Shown: positions 17,763-27,479 of the stretch, piece by piece
How the letters are laid out: every line of letters starts with the position of its first letter
Position numbering within the stretch: position 1 is the stretch's first letter
Assembly: GCA_902729315.2 (NCBI GenBank)
Contig: LR746270.1
Location: 484,501 to 548,500, forward strand
DNA from: Spirodela intermedia
Lineage: Eukaryota; Streptophyta; Magnoliopsida; Alismatales; Araceae
Direction of reading: 5' to 3'
DNA: 64,000 nucleotides
Position numbers and translations under genes: made by a program
Notes under the pieces: generated by a model
What the model was told of the DNA's origin: nothing
The model's database searches: none
The model's input: the letters and a program-made list of their open reading frames with translations, nothing else

Positions 17763-18166
17763 ATGATGGACAAGGACTGATTGAGGAGGGCTGATAGAAG
17801 AACAATGATAAGCCGTGAGCTGGGAATTGTCCTTGGAAATATCTTGGGAACCCATTTCATGGGGGGCCTCGTTTCTGCTAAAACCTGGGCCCTCATCCAC
17901 CACAGTCATGTCCAAATGGCAGGTGATCTGCAGGGCAATCCTTCCATGAGAGTCCATAACTTTCGAGAGAAATCCAGGCAGACGCCATCTGTGACGACAC
18001 CCGGTTTCTCTCTCTTCTAAATATGGGATGAAATAACTTATTATGTTCATACGGGCATTCCATAAACAGAAAGAGATCTAGCTTCCTCTGAAGTGAGGAC
18101 ACAAGCTGCAGACAACATCACATCTTCCTAGTTTCCCGTGGGCCCTTGAAGGCTGCTTTTCTCCTG

Positions 18167-18173
18167 TATAAAT
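18167..18173 (+). promoter_or_regulatory. TATA box of the phosphotransfer gene
   Basis: TATAAAT about 160 bases upstream of the ATG at 18328. Transcription would start near 18200 and place the long CT tract in the 5' UTR. Confidence 0.5.
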
Positions 18174-18228
18174 GGGCTACTGAGGGAGCCTCATTTTTCA
18201 TGATAACCTCATCCTTCCATCTCTGGCA

Positions 18229-18230
<2 letters not shown>

Positions 18231-18271
<41 letters not shown>

Positions 18272-18292
18272 ATCTCTCTCTCTCTCTCTCTC
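18231..18292. repeat. Long (CT)n tract in a 5' UTR
   Basis: About 60 bases of CT with one CCAT interruption, between the TATA box and the start codon of the phosphotransfer gene. CU-rich leaders are common in plants and can influence transcription or translation. Confidence 0.9.
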
Positions 18293-18327
18293 TCCAACCC
18301 GTTCTCTCTCCGATCCTAGACGCTGGG

Positions 18328-19538
18328 ATGGAGTGCTCTCCCCTCTATCGGCAGGCTGCCAACATGAAGAAGAGCCTTCTTGATCAGGTCCGCTTCCCTG
18401 GACCTATCCAAGAGCCAGAGAGAGAAAATCATGCAGCAGTTATATAATATCTGGGCCTACTTAACTTTCCCATAATATATACCCTCGATATCTCCGCGCT
18501 GCTCGCTGGTCAACCCGCTGACTCTCTTATTAATTTGCAGCTGGCTATGCATTACCTTTGACTTTATTTGACCTGTTCTTCGTCTGATTTTCGTCCACTA
18601 ACTCATCTTTATGGTAGAAGCTGCAGTTACTTTATAAGTAATCCCTTTGACGGAGCTTTACAGATGCTTATCTTCTCATCTCCAGTCGTTGACTTTTTTT
18701 ACCCCAAGAACAGTAGATCTGCATATTTTCTTTCTCCTCCTTCGTGGGTAAAGTGAGATGGGGAGTTCATCTTGGCAGGGGTACCTGGACGAGCAGTTTC
18801 ATCAGCTGGAGGAGTTGCAGGATGATCTCAGCCCAAACTTCGTGGAGGAAGTCGTCACCCTGTTCTTCAGGGACTCTGCGAGGCTGATCGCGGGCATCGA
18901 CCAGGCCCTGTGAGTGCCATGATCCTCCCTTTTGATCTCAATTCATCTCCATGGTCAACCCATGGACGCTGACTGGGTGATATCATCCGGCTGGAAACAG
19001 GGAGAAGACTCCTCGTGACTTCCAGAGGCTGGATGGGTTCATTCACCAGCTCAAGGGCAGCAGCTCCAGGTGAGAGGAGGAGCTCTCGTAGAGAGAGAAA
19101 CTGCAGATCTCTTGCTCGATAAAATCCGCGTTCTTGATCTCTGTGGTCCATCTCGTTGGCAGCATTGGGGCGGCGAAGGTGAAGAACGAGTGCTCCGCCT
19201 TCCAAGATCACTGCAACCAAGGGAGCACCGAAGGGTATTGCAAACTGCCGACTTCCTCCTGCTCCTCCCCATTCAAGGTTTTATCTTCTTGGTGATCGTG
19301 GAGTTTACTGGTGAGTTCCTGTTCTGGACTCGCAGATGCTTGAGGTCCTTCAAGAGAGTGAAGAGAGAGCATGCTGCCTTGAGGCAGAAGCTGGAGAACT
19401 ACTTGCAGGCAAGAACATCCCTCTCTCTCTCTCTCTCTCTAAGAGGCCTATTCCACATTCTGAGAATGGGGCTGGTCTTTTCAGGTACTGAGGCAAGTTT
19501 CCCCAAGCCCTATGAAGGCGGCTGTTCGACCCAAGTGA
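18328..19538 (+). CDS. Histidine-containing phosphotransfer protein (AHP4/PHP clade)
   Basis: Six exons: 18328-18387, 18779-18909, 19001-19069, 19163-19234, 19336-19408, 19485-19538, giving 152 residues, the usual HPt length. It carries GYLDEQFHQLEELQDD, NFVEEVVTLFFRDSARLI, the phosphorylation motif IHQLKGSSSSIGA with the acceptor histidine at residue 79, and a C-terminal KREHAALRQKLENYLQ helix. HPt proteins relay phosphate from cytokinin receptor kinases in the endomembrane to nuclear response regulators. The N-terminus (MECSPLYRQAANMKKSLLDQ) matches the grass PHP/AHP4 type. The rice and maize relatives known as pseudo-HPts lack this histidine, whereas here it is present. Intron 5 has a GC donor (CAG/GCAAGA), needed to keep the conserved frame. 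It converges on the kinesin gene. Confidence 0.93.
19422..19441. repeat. (CT)n microsatellite in intron 5
   Basis: A short CT tract just inside the GC-donor intron of the phosphotransfer gene. Confidence 0.85.
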
Positions 19539-19971
19539 TAGGTGGTGGGTTCCTGATGGTGGGGACAGGGAGAGGCGTAATCTTCCTCACCATCATAATG
19601 GCAGATAGTGATCAATAATTCTACGCCAATCGGCCCCTGTTTTCTCTCCCTTCTGATTCGGTTATACGCTCGCTTCAGACTGTTTGTTGTGATAATCCCC
19701 CCTGCAACCTTCAAGTTCTTGTTCTTATTCTTCTTCTGTGACGTCTGGTTATGTTCGAAAGATTTAGTTCTGCGGCGAAAGATTGGTTCATCCCATTTTC
19801 AGGAATGATTACGAGTCAGCAGAATGATCTCGACCCAATTTGGGGAAATCAAGAACATCTTTGTCTTTAATCAGAACCCAATAAAATAGAACATGAAAGC
19901 TAAGCAAGGTTCTCAGCCGGAAAGTCAACGGCGCAATAATCCCTGCACCGAAAAAGGGGAAACATTTAGGA
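19539..19971. other. Shared 3' flank of two convergent genes
   Basis: Holds the 3' UTRs of the phosphotransfer gene (+) and the kinesin (-). No other feature was seen. Confidence 0.5.
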
Positions 19972-22090
19972 TCATTCATGGGGGATTACCGCCATGACTG
20001 AGAGATTGTTCTCCAGTGGGCAGAAGGGGTTTTGACTCTTCTGCAGGTGGGTGGTGGTCTTTGCCCGGATTTTCTGTGGGCCTTCGTCTTCCCCTTCGTC
20101 CTCCCCCGGCAGCCTCCTGTTCTCCTTCTCCGCTGACTTGTATCTCTTGACCGAGTGCGTCTCTGTGATATCGGAGAGGACGCCATTTTCTCGCCGGAGA
20201 GAAGGCGGCGACGGCGCCGGCGCCGGCGGCTTCGTCCTCGGGGTGTTCTCTGTTATCTCCTCGTCCGTCGGCGCCGGAGAAGCTCTGAAGGGGTCCTGAC
20301 TGCTGGATTTTCTTTTGAAGGGGATGGGGATCTTACCTTGGACCTGCTGCGCAATTTCTCTGTAGTTCCCGCAGAGCCTGAAGATGTTCTGAATTCTCGT
20401 CCTCCTCGCAGAAGAGCTCTCCAGGAAGCCGCTTCCTCCCCCTCCTCTCTCTGTATCCTCGAGATGGAAGCTCGGATCTGGGGCTCTCCTCTGCGCGCCG
20501 CCGCCGTGTTCTTCCTCCTCCTCCACCACCACCACTCCCTTCTCCACCTCTTCTTCTTCCTCCGCTTCGAGCACGGTGCTCAGGGCCGCCGTCTTCTTCT
20601 CCGGGATCGCGGAGAAGATCTGATCATCGCCAATGTCCAAGTCCATGGACTTCTCCATCATCGCTCTGTCGTTCTCGGCGACTGCGTCAGAGAAGCGCTT
20701 CAGAAATCCTGCGCCGGGGCTCTGAGAAGAAACGTTGTCCAGTCGCCGCCTCAGGATCTCCAGCTCCTCCTCCTGCTGCAGGATCTTCTTCTCCATCCTC
20801 TCCAACTCCTGCCTCAAGATCTGCGTCCTCTCGTCGACCTTGGATCTGATCTCTTCTTCTCTTCTGGAGGATCCCCGCCCCTCCACTCGCTCAAGCCTGG
20901 ACCTCAGCTCGTTCGCCTCCTCTTCTCTCTTCATCAGCTCCCTGTGGGCTTCATCGCGCTCTCTCTCCCTCATCTTGTTCTCTGTCTGGAGCTTAAGGAT
21001 GAACTGGTTCATGGCGGCGATCCTCGACGCCAGCGTGGCTCCAGATTCCTCGGAGCCGTGTTTGCTGGGGGTCGGCAGGTGGGCGGCGCGGACGATGCAC
21101 TTCGCCTTGGCGCCGTACTCGAGAGTCGAGATCGTCTTGTGGATCTCTGTAGGATCTGGGCTAGCACACAGGATCATCAGGATCTTCGACTTGTCATCTT
21201 CGAACGAATCCTGCGAACAGGAATGAACACAATTGAGGAAAAAAAAGATATTTCTCTCGATCGTCGAGAAATGGGGAGCTTCGAGGTAGAACAGAAGATC
21301 CTGCCTGCAGGAGCATGGTCAGCTTGCTGTCTCTGAAGGGGACGTGAGAATCACCATTAGCAATCGATTCAACAACTCTCTTCAGAGCCACATTTCCCTG
21401 GTTTATTTTCGCAGTCTGCAGATCGAAGGAAAACGATTTCAGGCATCAATCGCACATCGATCATGAACTGATAAGAACATTTCCGTATCCGGAGTCCCGC
21501 TCCTTCTCGTCTGTCGATTCTTCCACCTAAACGAGATCTGGGAAATGATGAAAACAAGGGAACCTGTAGCTTGGCCTCGAGCCCGATCTGCCCCGCCTGC
21601 TCGATGTTTTCTGAGCCAGCCATGTCGACTAGCATCAGTCTTCCTCCCACGGAGGGAACATCCAGGATTATCTGAGGAAGTTTTGAGAGAACATCCGGTA
21701 TTTGTCAGGGAGATTACTCACAGGAAGGAAGGAGGCGGCGGAGGAGGAAGATCCAGCGTACCAGGCAATGACTACGAGAGCTTCTCTCGTTGCAGAGCGT
21801 GCTTCTCACGATCCTCCTCTTTTCCACCTTCGCGACTTCTTTCGACAGCTTCCCGGCCTCGTTTCCAGAGATGTACGTCGCGTTCTTCGCCTTCTTGCCG
21901 ATGATTTCCAATCTCGCCTGTTTACCGTGACGGGGAAGCCGCCGCCAGAAGATTTCCACCATTTTCAGTGAAGGATTTGCTCCCGTGAATCCGAAAAAAT
22001 AGGCTTTCTCGCCAAGGAAGGAACCAATGACGACGTGCGATTTACAGGAACTCACAGAGAGGGAGAGAGCTAGAGAGATGGGAAGAAAGG

Positions 22091-22121
<31 letters not shown>

Positions 22122-22792
22122 TTCACCTTTGGAGTACTCCCTTTAGGCAGGCCACCGAGGGCTCCGCCATGAGCGTTCCCCGAGAGAAGATCATAAATCT
22201 CCTCGTTGTAGATCTCTAATACTGCAACCTGGACGAAGAGGCCGGCTCCGAAACCCTCGTCATCTACGCCGCTGTTCTCCTCCTCCTCCCCTTCCCCCAG
22301 GATATCCCTCAGAGCTCTGTAAACTATGCCCTGCTCCTTGACGGAGCCGAACATGGTGTGGCTCTTCCCCGCTCCCGTTGGCCCGTACATCATGATCGTA
22401 CACTTGGATCCGAGCCTCACCCCCCTGATTCTCGATTCCACGAATCTCTGGTAGAAACCTTCGAGGTTCTCCTCTGCAGAGATCGACACCCCATCGAGGC
22501 TGAAATCGCGGTAGCCGATGTCTGTGCGAACCCTAACCGATCTGCCATCCTCCGGGATCTCGAGGATCGAAGGCGGCTTCTCCTTCCTGTCCGGATAATC
22601 TCGGATCCGGCCGATGACCTCGACGGGGTGCTCGGTGGGGACGGCGTTCTCCCTCGCCGCCGCCGGCAGCGGGCTTGGCGCCGCCGCGTGGAGGTTCTTC
22701 GCGCCGGGAAAGTGGAGGCGGTGCTTGGACTGCGGCGTCTTGGAAGGGGTTACGTGCTCTTTGACGTACCTGGATGATGGTGTTGGAGCCAT
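19972..22792 (-). CDS. KIN10A: Kinesin-10A (phragmoplast-associated kinesin-related protein 2 type)
   Basis: Five exons: 22127-22792, 21762-21917, 21564-21671, 21305-21415, 19972-21210, about 760 residues. The motor is N-terminal, opening MAPTPSSR as in Arabidopsis PAKRP2 (At4g14330). It has the P-loop YGPTGAGKSHTMFG near residue 137, the switch I segment NERSSRSHC, the switch II segment LVDMAGSEN, and VPFRDSKLTMLLQ. The neck and a coiled coil rich in Arg/Glu follow, then an acidic stretch, RTRIQNIFRLCGN, and a Pro/Lys-rich tail. PAKRP2 moves Golgi-derived vesicles along phragmoplast microtubules to the cell plate. The intron after MLLQ has a GC donor, fixed by the conserved LLQ/DSFEDD junction. 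The Arabidopsis protein is about 100 residues longer at its C-terminus. Head-to-head with the KIN14B-interacting gene, with G2/M-type promoter motifs between them. Confidence 0.93.
22090..22121. repeat. (GA)n tract at the start of kinesin intron 1
   Basis: Lies immediately inside the GTGAAC donor at 22126 on the minus strand, so the intron begins with a CU-rich run. Confidence 0.9.
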
Positions 22793-23464
22793 CAGGGAGG
22801 GGGAGAGAGAGAGAGACCAGATTCGCGGTCGAGGATTTCTTCCTGGCTTCGAAGAGATTCAGAGATCTTCGACAAGAAGCCGAACCAGAGACTCCTCGGA
22901 GGTGGAAGGCGATAGAGCTTGCAGGCGAATAGCGGAGAGTGAGAAAGAGAGCGGTGAATGTGGCCGTTGGTGAAAATTTTGAATGTAATATAGCCGTTGG
23001 ATATATCCTTTTTAGTATCCTTTAATGTTGATATCCTTTAATCGTAAAATGTCGCGTCCGCGCCTTACTTTAATGGGCCCAAAATTTCCCCACGAATGGG
23101 CCTAAAAATGGGCCATAACGGTCCTATGCGTCTGGGCCAGGCCTGACATAGAAATTGGGCCGAGGTCGGAGCGTCAAATCTCACTCCCACGTGGATATCC
23201 CGCAATTTCTTGGCACGCCGATTTGGGCCTTTATTTTGTTACGACATGGCCCAATAAGTTTTTTTTAAAAAATTTAAAAATGAACAGGATCGGATCTGGA
23301 GCGTGCTGGCCCCGTCAGCCATAAATAGAAACGAGCGCCGCCAGGCCACAAAAATTTCAAATTCAAACGAAGAAATTTCGATTTCCCGCTATTTCCGTGC
23401 CGGTAAAACGTCACCGCATGAAGCGCGGAGGGGGGGGCGGGGAAGAATCTCTGTGAAGGAGAAG
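22793..23464. promoter_or_regulatory. Bidirectional promoter between KIN10A and the KIN14B-interacting gene
   Basis: A 672-base divergent intergenic region. It has three MSA-type cores (AACGG or CCGTT): 22962-22970 and 22993-23001, which read CCAACGGC on the KIN10A strand, and 23117-23121. MSA elements bind MYB3R factors and drive G2/M expression. Seven TGGGCC or GGCCCA site II words (starts 23074, 23097, 23109, 23133, 23156, 23224, 23248) fit TCP-factor binding typical of proliferating-cell genes. The plus-strand gene has a CATAAATA box at 23319. Confidence 0.7.
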
Positions 23465-26400
23465 ATGTCATCCAGGCTGAAGGAGCGGGGCGGCGGCGGA
23501 GGGAAGATCATGGCGCTGCAGCCCCAGAGATGTGCTCTGGAGGGGACCCCAAAGGGCAAAGTTGCTGCGAGGAGGGCGCCGTCCGTCGGCAAGGAGAACC
23601 CCGGGAGGACCCCTGGCCTCGGAAAGGAAAATCCCGGGAGGACCCCCGTCAGTGGAAGGGAGAACCCCAGGGCTGTTTCCAGAGGAAGGGTGGCCCAGGG
23701 GATGGTTCAGAGGCCGGCGGATGGGCAGAATGTTGAGAAGGGGCAGGCTCCTCTCAGCGTCCGATGGTCCACGTCTTCGGTGCCGAGAGGTAGGAGTTCT
23801 TCTAATCCTTCCGACTTCGCTCGATTAATAGCCGATTTTCGTGCCCGCGGCGGAATAAGGGATCGCCACTCGGTGGCCTCTGTTCCTGCGAATGAATGGA
23901 AGGAGAAGGTTATGGCCAGGGATCCGAGGATTGCCGAGCCTGGCGTCAGGGAAAGTCCGGCAACATTTAAAGTCGTGGAGCGATTTCAGCAGCCGAGGAA
24001 GGTAGCGGCTTCGAGAGATACTGCTAATGGGTCTACTAGCGTCCACAGGCTTTCAGACAGCGGCAGATCCAGTGGCATTTTGGGCTCGCATCTACGAAGG
24101 AGCGTATCTGGACCTCGAGGCAGTAATTTGGAGGGAATCAGAGGGAAGACTTTGAGTGGGCATGCAGATGATTCTAGCGTGATAGAATGTGCTGATTCAA
24201 AGCAGAGGAAAAATCCTGCTACGCGGAATGAGTGTCTCAAGGTATTAGAAAGTCGCTCCAGTGGCAGAGTTGTACAAGGCCTGGAGGTAGGAAAAAAAAA
24301 TGCATTTTCAGCCTCCGATTCGAGGTGCACTTATGGGAAAGCTTCAGAGAGCATTGCTGTTTTGGAGAATCATAGCAAGAGCCATCCTGTGGCATTTCAT
24401 GTCAGTCGATCATCTGAAATGCCGTCAGATGTTGTCAATAGACTGACGAGCTACAAAGAAGATAACGACGACGGCTTGGCTCTTAGTTCGAAAGCAGCAT
24501 GCGAACCATCAGCTGTCATGGAGGTGGTTTCAGAAAAAATAGTCGTCGAGTCCAGTGGTGACTCGCGTTCGAATGTAGCAGCGGCTGCGACGTTTGCTGA
24601 TGGTGTTACAGTTTCCAAAAATCTGATAGAGCATAAATCTGATGCTGAAAAGGTCACCGGGGCAGCTAACCGATATTCTAGCAAGCTGCACGAGAAACTT
24701 GCTTATTTGGAAGGAAAAGTTCAAAGGATCGCTTCTGACATCAAGCGGACCAAAGATATTCTCGATTCGAACAACCCAAACGCGTCCAAATTGCTCTTAT
24801 CTGATATCCAGAGCAAGATCTCTGGTATAGAGAAAGCAGTGAGTCACGTGATTGGTGGTACTGGAACTGGATCAACGACTTCTTTCCCATTGAAAGATGA
24901 AACCTTGCATCGCAATGCTCACGGGGAAATCGGTGGATCGAGGAATTCAGCAAAGGATTTAAACCTTGAAGAAATAGAGGCCAGGTTTTTCCCTCATCAT
25001 AGATTAATTAGGAGTCAGACTTCAGAGCTCAGTTCAAAAGAAGACGATGTAAACTGCAAGCCGATATCCCCCATACACATCAGTGATCCTGTGACGGAAG
25101 ATAGATCACTAAGCCCCATTGATGAAAACCCAATTGCATTGGAGTTTCTGGCTTCTTTGAAAGGTGACAAGTTGAATGCCAGTGCACGCGGGAGCAATGT
25201 TTTGTTTGACTCTGTAGCAATTCAACAGATGGAATCAGGAAATGCCGAGCCATCGGAGAGGCAGTGTGTTCCAGACAACTTGATAATCGATGCCCAGAAT
25301 ATTGCTTCTATGTTGACAAGTGACGAGAAAATTGAGGACTTTGAAGATCAGGAGAACAAGCCAGTGACACTTTTGAGGGAGGAGACGGAAGATTCACTCA
25401 CGGATCAGCTATTTGAAATAGGATCCAAATCCTCTACCGGTGGGTGGTTTGTTTCAGAGGGAGAAGCTGCCCTTATTGCCCACAGTGATGGTTCATGCTC
25501 GTACTTCGACATTGCGAACAATGAGGTACGTACATCTTGAACTTTTGTTTTTATGCATTTATTTATAAATATTATATTTTATTGATTCTAGCTTTTCGTT
25601 TCTTTAGAATAAATTTTGCTTTCTCTGGCAATTCTGGGTTCTTAATCGGAAGTTGACAATTGTCAAAGTAATGTAGTGGGGGATGCAGTGCTTGGTTTCG
25701 GACATACTTTCCCCCTACAATCAGATACTATATGATATGAAACCATTTGTACTAAATTAAAATAACATCTCGTACGTTATTGCCTCTGTCCCGACTGAAT
25801 ACTGGGATTGCTTCTTTTCCAGGGGAAGGCAGAATACAATCCCCCTGCAGACATATCCAGCAACCTATGGGGTGATTGCTGGCTAATTCGTGCGCCTGGA
25901 GTGGATGGCTGTGCTGGGAGGTACGTGGTGGCCGCATCTGCAGGAAATACTCTAGAGTCGGGCTTTTGTGCCTGGGATTTCTATACCAAGGATGTCAGGG
26001 CCTTCCGAATCGAGGAAGGAAGACCATCTTCTCTGTCATCAACATCATCTCTCTCTAGGACGGTGCTGGCCCCCCTGCCCAACACTGCTCTCCATATAAG
26101 AGGCTCTTTAAGCACGACACATGCTTCTGCAGGCCAGCAATGGTGGTACAGGCCGTGTGGGCCTCTGCTTGTTTCTGCTTCCAGCAGGCAGAATGTGGTC
26201 AACGCTTTTGATATCCGCGATGGAGAACTAGTCATGACTTGGAACGTGCAGAATCCAGTAATGGCCATGGAGCATTCAAGTCCTCTGCAGTGGAGAAGCA
26301 GAGGAAAAGTGGTTCTGGCAGAGCCAGAAGGTATCCGCCTCTGGGACGTCAACTCCCTCAATCCTCAGCCTTTGCTGTCTGTCGCGTCCGGAAAACGAGT

Positions 26401-27093
26401 CACTGCCCTCCATGTGAACAACACCGACGCTGAGCTGGGTGGCGGCATCCGACAGAGGTGAGTCTTTTCCCCCTTATATTCCGTAGATTATGTGATGAAA
26501 TGCAGTTCGTGTATTGTGATGAAATCCCCTTTTTTTTTGCATTCCACCCGAGCAGGATGAGTTCGTCTGAGGTGGAGGGAAACGATGGGGCGTTCTGCAC
26601 GCATGAGGAAGTCAACGTGATCGACCTGCGACTTCCCTCCGGCGTGGGCCTCAAAATAGCGAAGCCCGGATGCACCGGCGAGTCCATCTTCTCCCGCGGG
26701 GACTCCATCTACCTCGGCTGCACCGAAACGACGTCACCGGGCGGGAAGGTGGCTTCGAGCTCGGTCCTCCGACAGTTCTCGTTGCGCAAAGGGAAGCTCG
26801 CGGCGTCCTACCCGCTGCCGGAAGCCAACGTCCACGCCCACCACTCCGCGTTGACCCAGGTGTGGGGCAACGCCAACCTCGTGATGGGCGTCTGCGGGAT
26901 GGGGCTCTTCGTCTTCGACGCCCTCAGGAACGACGGCGGTCAACCAGTCGCCGGCGACCATGGGAGCGACATCGTCAACGCCCACGAGGTCGTCGGCCCC
27001 AACGACTTGTACTGCCCTTCCTTCGACTACCTGGGATCGCGGGTCCTCGTTATCTCCAGAGACCGCCCCGCCATGTGCAGGCACCTCTTCTAG
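23465..27093 (+). CDS. KIN14B-interacting protein-like (At4g14310 type, WD40-like C-terminus)
   Basis: Three exons: 23465-25525, 25823-26457, 26556-27093, giving 1,077 residues. The N-terminal half is basic and low-complexity, with three GKENPGRTP-type repeats near residues 40-65 and SVRWSTSSVPRGRSSS. Around residues 400-460 a coiled coil reads KLHEKLAYLEGKVQRIASDIK. The C-terminal third has the blade-like pattern of a WD40/transducin protein: GGWFVSEGEAALIAHSDGSCSYFDI, YVVAASAGNTLESGFCAWDF, GIRLWDVNS. Arabidopsis At4g14310 is a KIN14B-interacting protein that helps chloroplast photorelocation through kinesins. The same open frame runs upstream to 23303, but the TATA-like box at 23319 puts that start outside the transcript, so the ATG at 23465 is chosen. 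Its position beside KIN10A repeats the Arabidopsis order. Confidence 0.88.
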
Positions 27094-27228
27094 TGATGCT
27101 GCTACAGTCGTCCCTCTGTCAATTATCTACTTACCCATGTAACGCGGCTTGCTGTTGTGTAAGTGCATGATATCCTCCTCCTTGATGTATACAAGAAACA
27201 CTTCAATTTACGACTACATTTCACTAGC

Positions 27229-27266
<38 letters not shown>

Positions 27267-27479
27267 CACTAAGGCAGAAAAGAAAAAAATACTTGAATCA
27301 TGAGTGTACCCGGAGGAGTGAGTCTAAGTGGAAGAGCAGCGGAGTCTCCTGCAGTGGCGATCCTCTGCACTTCTTATTTCTCGGCGAAGAAAACAGAAGA
27401 TTTACACGGAAGGGAGGGGATCTAAGAGGGGAGGGGACGGGGTGGGTGGTCACCAGACGGCTCGACTCCGCTGTTCGGA
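27094..27479. other. Convergent 3' flank
   Basis: 3' UTRs of the KIN14B-interacting gene (+) and the membrane protein gene (-), with a long GA tract. No coding sequence was seen. Confidence 0.5.
27231..27265. repeat. (GA)n microsatellite
   Basis: A perfect GA tract of about 35 bases in the 3' flank of the KIN14B-interacting gene. Confidence 0.95.

Larger units (their letters stand above)
14395..18166. other. 3.8-kb gene-poor spacer
   Basis: Between the uncharacterised minus gene and the plus-strand phosphotransfer gene. Besides the TTGAC cluster and microsatellites, 16.3-17.5 kb is GC-rich with many overlapping short frames on both strands. A frame beginning ATGGCTTCACAGGC at 17287 has a good start context and ends near a donor-like CGAAGGTGAAT at 17480-17490, but I could not find a second exon or recognise the peptide. 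No gene is claimed. Confidence 0.4.

Noticed and set aside
19925-19989. Alternative terminal exon for KIN10A ending GLLRR
   Set aside because: It would need a 47-base intron (19943-19989), shorter than plant spliceosomes normally use.
20298-20336. Strong-looking donor CCAAGGTAAGA inside KIN10A exon 5
   Set aside because: The nearest acceptor would give an intron under 40 bases, and the frame through it remains coding.
20155-21336. Plus-strand open frame of 393 codons
   Set aside because: Antisense to KIN10A exon 5, with Leu/Arg-rich composition produced by reading the coiled-coil codons backwards.
23303-23464. Upstream start for the KIN14B-interacting protein
   Set aside because: A TATA-like box at 23319 lies after this ATG, so the extra 54 codons are probably not transcribed.
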